The notes beneath the pieces are model-generated. The model worked only from the letters and a program-made list of their open reading frames with translations, had not been told where the DNA came from and ran no database searches. DNA of 34,625 nucleotides from Pseudooceanicola batsensis HTCC2597 (GTDB taxonomy: Bacteria; Pseudomonadota; Alphaproteobacteria; Rhodobacterales; Rhodobacteraceae), in the NCBI RefSeq assembly GCF_000152725.1, contig NZ_CH724131.1, positions 696,735-731,359 of the forward strand, given 5' to 3'. The translations under genes and the position numbers were made by a program. Shown piece by piece: positions 27,147 to 34,625 of this stretch; the first letter of the stretch is position 1, and each line of letters starts with the position of its first letter.

Positions 27147-27195
27147 CCCCGGGGTGAATTGGCCCGGCACGGGCCAAGAGGGGACAGCGTCCCCT
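27147..27195 (-). repeat. Two adjacent hairpins between iscR and nifS
   Basis: Going down the minus-strand message: AGGGGAC/GTCCCCT (27195-27179, 7-bp stem, 3-base loop), then one base, then TTGGCCCG/CGGGCCAA (27177-27159, 8-bp stem, 3-base loop), then the self-complementary CCCCGGGG (27154-27147). No T-run follows. Likely an RNA stability or processing element in the operon leader of nifS; the segment also resembles intergenic repeats I recall from roseobacter genomes. Confidence 0.6.
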
Positions 27196-27231
27196 GCCCC
27201 CGCAGCCCGCCCCCATGTCGCGAGAGCCGGC

Positions 27232-27729
27232 TCATGTGCGCACCGCCCCGGCCGCCCCGTCCACCTCGTCGGCCTCGTCCACCACGGCGAAGAGGTTCGG
27301 AACCGCGGGACAGGGCGCCAGCCCGTTGCCCACCACGTCCGAAAGCCGGGTCTGGTGCAGGAAGACGTAGACCTGCGCGCTCAGCCCCTCCCAGAGGCGG
27401 TTGGTCACCGATTGCGCGCGGGTTCCGGACAGCCCGCCAGTGGCCCCGGCGCCCTTGTGCAGCGCGTCGATTGTCTCGTCCACGGCGGCCAGCACCTCGA
27501 TCACCCGGATTTCGGCCGCCGGCCGCGCCAGCCGGTAGCCGCCGCCCGGACCCCGGACCGAGGTCACCACCTCGGCCCGCCGCAGCTTGACGAAGAGCTG
27601 CTCGAGATAGGGCAGCGAGATGTTCTGCCGCTTCGCCACGTCCGAGAGCGTGACGAGCCCGCCCTCGGGCTGAAGGGCGATATCCGCAAGTGCCACCATC
27701 GCGTACCGGCCCTTGGTGCTCAGTTTCAT
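27232..27729 (-). CDS. iscR: Rrf2-family regulator IscR
   Basis: A 165-residue winged-helix regulator that controls Fe-S biogenesis. The N-terminal helix-turn-helix and wing match IscR (MKLSTKGRYAMVALADIA, LSDVAKRQNISLPYLEQLFVKLRRAEVV, SVRGPGGGYRLARP). E. coli IscR binds 2Fe-2S through three cysteines and one histidine around residues 92-107; here that region is HKGAGATGGLSG with none. The only cysteine in the protein is C140. This is the single-cysteine IscR reported for Rhodobacter sphaeroides. It is the first gene of the suf operon, so autoregulation through the palindromes upstream is expected. Confidence 0.93.
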   Translation of the reverse strand: MKLSTKGRYAMVALADIALQPEGGLVTLSDVAKRQNISLPYLEQLFVKLRRAEVVTSVRGPGGGYRLARPAAEIRVIEVLAAVDETIDALHKGAGATGGLSGTRAQSVTNRLWEGLSAQVYVFLHQTRLSDVVGNGLAPCPAVPNLFAVVDEADEVDGAAGAVRT

Positions 27730-27824
27730 GGCTTCGTGCCCCTGACGAGTCTTGAATTCGTTGACGCCGCCGGAACAAGAGCTTATCTCGCATGAACCCG
27801 TCGGCCGCGGCCCGGGGCCGCTGC

Positions 27825-27841
27825 TTTAGAATCTTTCTAAG
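27825..27841. promoter_or_regulatory. Irr/ICE-type iron control element
   Basis: TTTAGAATCTTTCTAAG matches the published ICE consensus TTTAGAAnnnTTCTAAA at every fixed position but the last. It covers the -10 and predicted transcription start of the iscR-suf promoter, the position of a repressor such as Irr. The consensus is from memory. Confidence 0.75.
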
Positions 27842-27862
27842 GTGCTTGACCAAAGTCGTCAA
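27834..27862 (-). promoter_or_regulatory. iscR-suf operon promoter
   Basis: On the minus strand TTGACG (27862-27857) and TAGAAA (27839-27834) are exactly 17 bases apart, matching 5 of 6 and 4 of 6 consensus bases. Transcription should start near 27827, giving iscR a leader of about 98 bases. Both hexamers lie inside palindromes. Confidence 0.7.
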
Positions 27863-27863
27863 G
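27845..27863. promoter_or_regulatory. Palindrome over the suf -35, candidate IscR site
   Basis: CTTGAC (27845-27850) and GTCAAG (27858-27863) form 6-bp perfect arms with a 7-base spacer. It overlaps the -35 of the iscR promoter. By position it is a candidate for the Iron-Rhodo-box assigned to IscR in Rhodobacterales; I could not check the consensus. Confidence 0.55.
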
Positions 27864-27890
27864 AAATCAGGCGCCAAACAGGAGACGTAT

Positions 27891-28544
27891 ATGCCCGAGG
27901 TGATTTTTCCCGGCCCCGAAGGCCGCCTCGAAGGTCGTTACCACCCCCAGAAAGAACGCGACGCGCCGATCGCCATCATCCTGCACCCGCATCCGCAGTT
28001 CGGCGGCACGATGAACAACAAGGTGGTCTACAACCTGCATTACGCCTTCCACCGCATGGGGTTCACCGTGCTGCGCTTCAACTTCCGTGGCGTCGGCCGG
28101 TCCCAGGGCGAATACGACCAGGGCGTGGGCGAACTGTCGGATGCGGCCTCCGCCCTCGATTACCTGCAGTCGATGAACAACAATTCCAAGCACTGTTGGG
28201 TCGCGGGCTTTTCCTTCGGCGCCTGGATCGGCATGCAGCTGCTGATGCGCCGCCCCGAGATCACCGGCTTCATCTCGGTCTCGCCGCCCGCCAACATGTA
28301 CGATTTCTCCTTCCTGGCACCCTGCCCCTCGTCGGGCCTGATCATCAACGGCTCGGCCGACCGCGTCGCGCCCCCCGCCGATACCGAGGCTCTGGTGGGC
28401 AAGCTGCAGGAACAGAAGGGCATCACCGTGACCCATGAACAGGTCGACGGCGCCGGGCACTTTTTCGAGGATCCGTTCATGGAGCCGATGATCGGTTCCG
28501 TCTCGGACTACGTGAAGCGGCGGCTGACCGAAACGACGCGCTGA
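27891..28544 (+). CDS. Alpha/beta hydrolase
   Basis: A 217-residue serine hydrolase-fold protein. The nucleophile elbow is GFSFG with S108, the likely acid is D157 (GSADRVAP), and the base is H190 (GAGHFFED); LHPHPQFGGTMNNKV near residue 31 forms the oxyanion loop. It is the short, lid-free type that is widespread in alphaproteobacteria and annotated as alpha/beta hydrolase or dienelactone-hydrolase-like. Substrate unknown. AGGAGA 5 bases upstream fixes ATG 27891. It diverges from iscR across the iron-regulated promoter region, so it may share that control. It is coupled to the next gene by a one-base overlap. Confidence 0.88.
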   Translation: MPEVIFPGPEGRLEGRYHPQKERDAPIAIILHPHPQFGGTMNNKVVYNLHYAFHRMGFTVLRFNFRGVGRSQGEYDQGVGELSDAASALDYLQSMNNNSKHCWVAGFSFGAWIGMQLLMRRPEITGFISVSPPANMYDFSFLAPCPSSGLIINGSADRVAPPADTEALVGKLQEQKGITVTHEQVDGAGHFFEDPFMEPMIGSVSDYVKRRLTETTR

Positions 28545-28774
28545 TGTCGGCTTCGCTGGAACGCATCGCCGCCAAGCTCGCCGAGGAATGCATCCGCGTC
28601 ATGGACGAAACCGGCGACGAGCAGTTCTTCATGAGGGTGGCGGAATCCATCGGCACCTCGTCCCAGACCCTGGAAGAAGCCTTCCTGACCGAAATCCGCA
28701 TCCGCCTTGCCGCGCGCAAGGCGATGCGGATGATCAAGTCGGCTGGCAAGCCTTCAGGCAAGTCCTCGGGCTGA
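28544..28774 (+). CDS. Conserved small helical protein
   Basis: A 76-residue soluble protein (MSASLERIAAKLAEECIRVMDETGDEQFFMRVAESIGTSSQTLEEAFLTEIRIRLAARKAMRM) that should be almost entirely helical, with a disordered Gly/Ser/Lys tail. I do not recognise a function; short proteins of this kind are conserved in Rhodobacterales. Its start overlaps the stop of the hydrolase gene (TGATG) with no ribosome-binding site of its own, so translation is coupled. It ends 9 bases from the end of the convergent mfd gene. Confidence 0.75.
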   Translation: MSASLERIAAKLAEECIRVMDETGDEQFFMRVAESIGTSSQTLEEAFLTEIRIRLAARKAMRMIKSAGKPSGKSSG

Positions 28775-28783
28775 CCGCCCGCC

Positions 28784-32242
<3,459 letters not shown>

Positions 32243-32243
32243 C

Positions 32244-32771
32244 TCAGCCTCCCAGAACGCCGATCGAGAAATTCTGGAACATGCCCCAGATCGTCGTGAT
32301 GAATATCGACACCATGCCGATGACCTGCACCGTCATCCGGTGAATGTGAAGCCTGCGGTAGAGATCATCGCCCTCGGGTTCGTCCCTGCGGATGATCCGG
32401 GCCGAGCGGAGCGACAGCAAACCCACCACCGACATCGGGAAGGACAGCAGGAAAAGCGCCTGCGCGAACTCGACCCCGTAGGCGAAGCCCAGGATCAGCA
32501 TCGTCGTCAGCGCGAAACAGACCAGCACGGTCAGCACCAGTCCCGACACCTCGGCGACATGCAGGATGCGGTTGACGTAGATCCGCACGAGATCCTCGAC
32601 ATCCTGCGTGAAGTGGCCGCCCCGCCGCCGGGCGCGCGCGACCAGATCCCACGGAACCCCCAGGACCCAGTGACTGGCCGTCGACCAGACCACAGCCAGT
32701 GCGATCCAGAACCACAGGTTCGAAAAGCTCCGCATGTCGATGACTTCGAATATCGTGTCCGTCAGGCCCAA
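32244..32771 (-). CDS. Conserved membrane protein upstream of mfd
   Basis: A 175-residue protein read from TTG 32771 (MGLTDTIFEVIDMRSFSNLWFWIALAVVW...). It has about four transmembrane segments: SNLWFWIALAVVWSTASHW, SGLVLTVLVCFALTTMLILGF, ALFLLSFPMSVVGLLSL and TVQVIGMVSIFITTIWGMF, with a basic cytoplasmic stretch (VARARRRGG) after the first. Database homologues in roseobacters carry the label component of SufBCD complex, as I recall, but nothing in the sequence shows a Suf role. The start is set by AGGAGG at 32784-32779, 7 bases from TTG; the frame is open to 32915 without another supported start. Confidence 0.8.
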   Translation of the reverse strand: MGLTDTIFEVIDMRSFSNLWFWIALAVVWSTASHWVLGVPWDLVARARRRGGHFTQDVEDLVRIYVNRILHVAEVSGLVLTVLVCFALTTMLILGFAYGVEFAQALFLLSFPMSVVGLLSLRSARIIRRDEPEGDDLYRRLHIHRMTVQVIGMVSIFITTIWGMFQNFSIGVLGG

Positions 32772-32784
32772 ACGGCTGCCTCCT
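32769..32784 (-). promoter_or_regulatory. Consensus Shine-Dalgarno deciding a TTG start
   Basis: AGGAGG (32784-32779 on the minus strand) is followed after 7 bases by TTG (32771-32769). The next in-frame ATG, 12 codons later, is too far from this site and would remove the conserved FEVID segment. Confidence 0.75.
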
Positions 32785-32901
32785 GCCAGAGGCCCTGAGC
32801 CCCGGCGGCGCCGGACGCTGGGTCCTGCCGGGATCGGCCCACTTGTGGTGTAGGGAATTCCATGCCACCCCTTGACCGCCGGATCAAGACAAGGATGGCC
32901 C

Positions 32902-33897
32902 ATGCCCGCTCTCACCGCCCCCTACCCCGCGGCACGCTTCCGCCGCGCCCGGAAATCGCCGGCGATCCGCGCGCTGATGCAGGAAAATGCGGTGACGGTG
33001 GGCGACCTGATCTGGCCGGTCTTCCTGACCGAGGGGGACGGCGTGGAAGAGCCCGTGCCCTCGATGCCGGGCGTGGTGCGGTATTCCGTCGACCGCGTGG
33101 TCGAGGCGGCGAAGGCGGCGGCCGACCTGGGGATCCCGGCCATCTGCCTCTTTCCCTACACGCCCCTGGACAAGCGCACCCGCGACTGCGCCGAGGCCTG
33201 GAACCCCGAGAACCTGACCAACCGCGCCATCCGGGCGATCAAGGCGGCGCGCCCCGAGCTTGCCGTCATGACCGACGTGGCGCTCGACCCCTACAACATC
33301 GACGGGCACGACGGCTTTGTGGTGGATGGCGAGGTCCTGAACGACGAGACCGTCGAGGCTCTGGTCCGACAGACGCTGAGCCAAGCCGAGGCCGGCGCCG
33401 ACATCATCGGCCCCTCGGACATGATGGACGGCCGGATCGGAGCGATGCGCGGGGCGCTCGAGTCGGCGGGGCACCACAACGTGCTGATCCTGAGCTATGC
33501 GGCGAAATACGCCTCGGCCTTCTACGGGCCCTTCCGCGATGCCGTCGGCGCGAGCGGCGCCCTGCAGGGGGACAAGAAGACCTATCAGATGAACGCCGGC
33601 AATTCGGACGAGGCGCTGCGCCTTGTGACGCGGGACGTCGGCGAAGGCGCCGACTGGGTGATGGTCAAGCCGGGCATGCCCTATCTCGACATCTGTTCCC
33701 GCGTGAAACGCGAGTTGCAGGTGCCCACCTTCGCCTATCAGGTCTCCGGCGAATATGCGATGATCCGCGCCGCGGCGCAGAACGGCTGGATCGACGGCGA
33801 CAAGGCCATGGCCGAAAGCCTGCTGTGTTTCAAACGCGCCGGCTGTGACGGCATCCTGACCTATTTCGCCCCCGACATGGCGCGCCTGCTCGCCTGA
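32902..33897 (+). CDS. hemB: Delta-aminolevulinic acid dehydratase (porphobilinogen synthase)
   Basis: A 331-residue enzyme that joins two 5-aminolevulinate molecules to porphobilinogen in heme and tetrapyrrole synthesis. The two active-site lysines are K202 (SYAAKYASAFYGPFRDA) and K256 (MVKPGMPYLD). The metal site region reads DVALDPYNIDGHDGF (from 125) instead of the cysteine-rich zinc site, so this is the Mg-dependent type seen in Rhodobacter and Pseudomonas. AAGGA 6 bases upstream fixes ATG 32902; an upstream in-frame TTG lacks such a site. It diverges from the membrane-protein/mfd pair. No promoter stands out in the 130 bases between them. Confidence 0.97.
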   Translation: MPALTAPYPAARFRRARKSPAIRALMQENAVTVGDLIWPVFLTEGDGVEEPVPSMPGVVRYSVDRVVEAAKAAADLGIPAICLFPYTPLDKRTRDCAEAWNPENLTNRAIRAIKAARPELAVMTDVALDPYNIDGHDGFVVDGEVLNDETVEALVRQTLSQAEAGADIIGPSDMMDGRIGAMRGALESAGHHNVLILSYAAKYASAFYGPFRDAVGASGALQGDKKTYQMNAGNSDEALRLVTRDVGEGADWVMVKPGMPYLDICSRVKRELQVPTFAYQVSGEYAMIRAAAQNGWIDGDKAMAESLLCFKRAGCDGILTYFAPDMARLLA

Positions 33898-33937
33898 GGG
33901 GCGGCTCGGCGGTCGCCCGCGCAGCCCACCATGGGTG

Positions 33938-33966
33938 GTGACAGCCGCCACCTGCCCCACTATACT
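33938..33966 (+). promoter_or_regulatory. Promoter of the SYLF lipoprotein gene
   Basis: GTGACA (33938-33943) and TATACT (33961-33966), each 5 of 6 consensus bases, are exactly 17 bases apart. Transcription should start near 33973, giving a leader of about 75 bases. This is the best housekeeping-type promoter I found in the window. Confidence 0.6.
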
Positions 33967-34048
33967 TGCGCCAAGCCGGGACAACCGGCGGGCCGCAAAG
34001 GCCGGATCGAGCAACCGGCGCTCCGGCGCCCAGAAACAGGCGATAGCG

Positions 34049-34609
34049 ATGAAACATCTTACCCGACGAACAGTGGCCCTGGCCGCACTGGCCGGCCTTG
34101 CACTGACCGCAGCTTGCGGCAACGGCATCGGCAACTCCAACGGCCCGAAGATCGACGCCCGCGTCGATGCCACGCTGGGGCACCTTTATCAGAAATACCC
34201 CGAAAGCCGCGAAGTGGCCGCGAAGTCGGTCGCGACCCTGGTGATGCCGGTCATCACCGAAGCCGGGTTCGGGCTGGGCGGATCCTACGGCCAGGGCGCG
34301 CTGCGAATCGATGGCGTCACGGTCGACTACTACTCGGCGACGGCCGCCAATGTCGGACTTCAGATCGGCGCGCAGCAATACGCCCATGTCCTGTTCTTCA
34401 TGACCCAGGATTCGCTTGAACGGTTCCGTCGCAACGAAGGCTGGGCCGCTGGCGCGGATGTCGAATACGCCTTTTCCAATGACGGTCTGAATGTGCGCAC
34501 CGACACGAACTCCGGCCTGTCGCCGGTCGTGGCCTATGTCTTCGCACAGGCCGGCGCGCGGTTCGGCGCCACGCTGGAAGGGCTGAAATACACCCGCATC
34601 ATCCCCTGA
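34049..34609 (+). CDS. SYLF-domain lipoprotein
   Basis: A 186-residue exported lipoprotein. The signal sequence MKHLTRRTVALAALAGLALTAAC carries a lipobox (LTAAC), so C23 would be lipidated. Residues about 37-186 form a SYLF (Ysc84/DUF500) domain: DATLGHLYQKYPESREVAAKSVATLVMPVITEAGFGLGGSYGQGALRIDG, AANVGLQIGAQQYAHVLFFMTQDSLERF, and a Gly-Ala-rich end FGATLEGLKYTRI. SYLF proteins bind lipids in eukaryotes; the bacterial role is unknown. The residue after C23 is Gly, which favours outer-membrane sorting. The frame is open upstream to 33935, but the signal peptide defines ATG 34049. The window ends 16 bases after the stop. Confidence 0.88.
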   Translation: MKHLTRRTVALAALAGLALTAACGNGIGNSNGPKIDARVDATLGHLYQKYPESREVAAKSVATLVMPVITEAGFGLGGSYGQGALRIDGVTVDYYSATAANVGLQIGAQQYAHVLFFMTQDSLERFRRNEGWAAGADVEYAFSNDGLNVRTDTNSGLSPVVAYVFAQAGARFGATLEGLKYTRIIP

Positions 34610-34625
34610 CGGGCCGGGGCAAGGG

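Noticed and set aside
26088..27590. A 500-residue plus-strand frame opposite nifS and iscR
   Set aside because: It is antisense to two well-supported genes and ends in Pro/Arg-rich nonsense.

Overview
The window is chromosomal DNA of a GC-rich alphaproteobacterium, almost certainly Rhodobacterales (Rhodobacter/Roseobacter relatives). The reasons are the alphaproteobacterial families present (SspB-alpha, DUF4167, DUF4169, Mg-type HemB), a single-cysteine IscR heading a long isc-suf operon, a pterin-binding protein of the type used in split methionine synthases, and strongly G/C-ending codons. I saw no rRNA, tRNA, CRISPR array, insertion sequence or prophage gene. Most of the window looks like core genome.

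Layout. 0-5.3 kb: chromate transporter chrA, sspB, a PmtA-like methyltransferase, a TetR regulator with its own operator, fumC with a clear terminator, and a DUF4169/ribbon-helix-helix pair. 5.3-8.4 kb: prfA-prmC followed by DUF4167 on the minus strand, diverging from a small secreted protein. 8.3-10.5 kb: a Crp/Fnr regulator, a PAS protein with a phosphoacceptor-like helix but no kinase domain, a 350-bp gap, and a 77-residue protein. 10.5-12.5 kb: rlmE and a Ppx/GppA phosphatase. 12.7-15.0 kb: a one-carbon operon (virulence-factor-family protein, MetF-like protein, methyltetrahydrofolate:cobalamin methyltransferase). 15.2-19.1 kb: a sensory module of a NarL-type response regulator, a cysteine-free periplasmic protein with the sulfite-oxidase/molybdopterin fold, and a hybrid kinase (PAS-HisKA-HATPase-REC-Hpt) that appears to start at CTG. 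19.2-27.7 kb: the iscR-nifS-sufB-ybjQ-methyltransferase-sufC-sufD-yip1-yip1-sufS operon on the minus strand. 27.9-28.8 kb: an alpha/beta hydrolase and a small conserved protein. 28.8-32.8 kb: a membrane protein with a TTG start, then mfd. 32.9-34.6 kb: hemB and a SYLF lipoprotein.

How the genes fit together. The suf operon builds Fe-S clusters. Its promoter carries a near-perfect Irr-type (ICE) palindrome over the -10 and a second palindrome over the -35, so iron and cluster supply probably both act there. The one-carbon operon would pass methyl groups from methylene-THF through methyl-THF to a corrinoid, with the homocysteine and B12 subunits encoded elsewhere. The 15-19 kb module has every part of a phosphorelay (kinase, internal receiver, Hpt, output regulator) plus a possible periplasmic input protein, and is the best candidate for an undescribed system. 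All functions are inferred from sequence; nothing was searched or computed.
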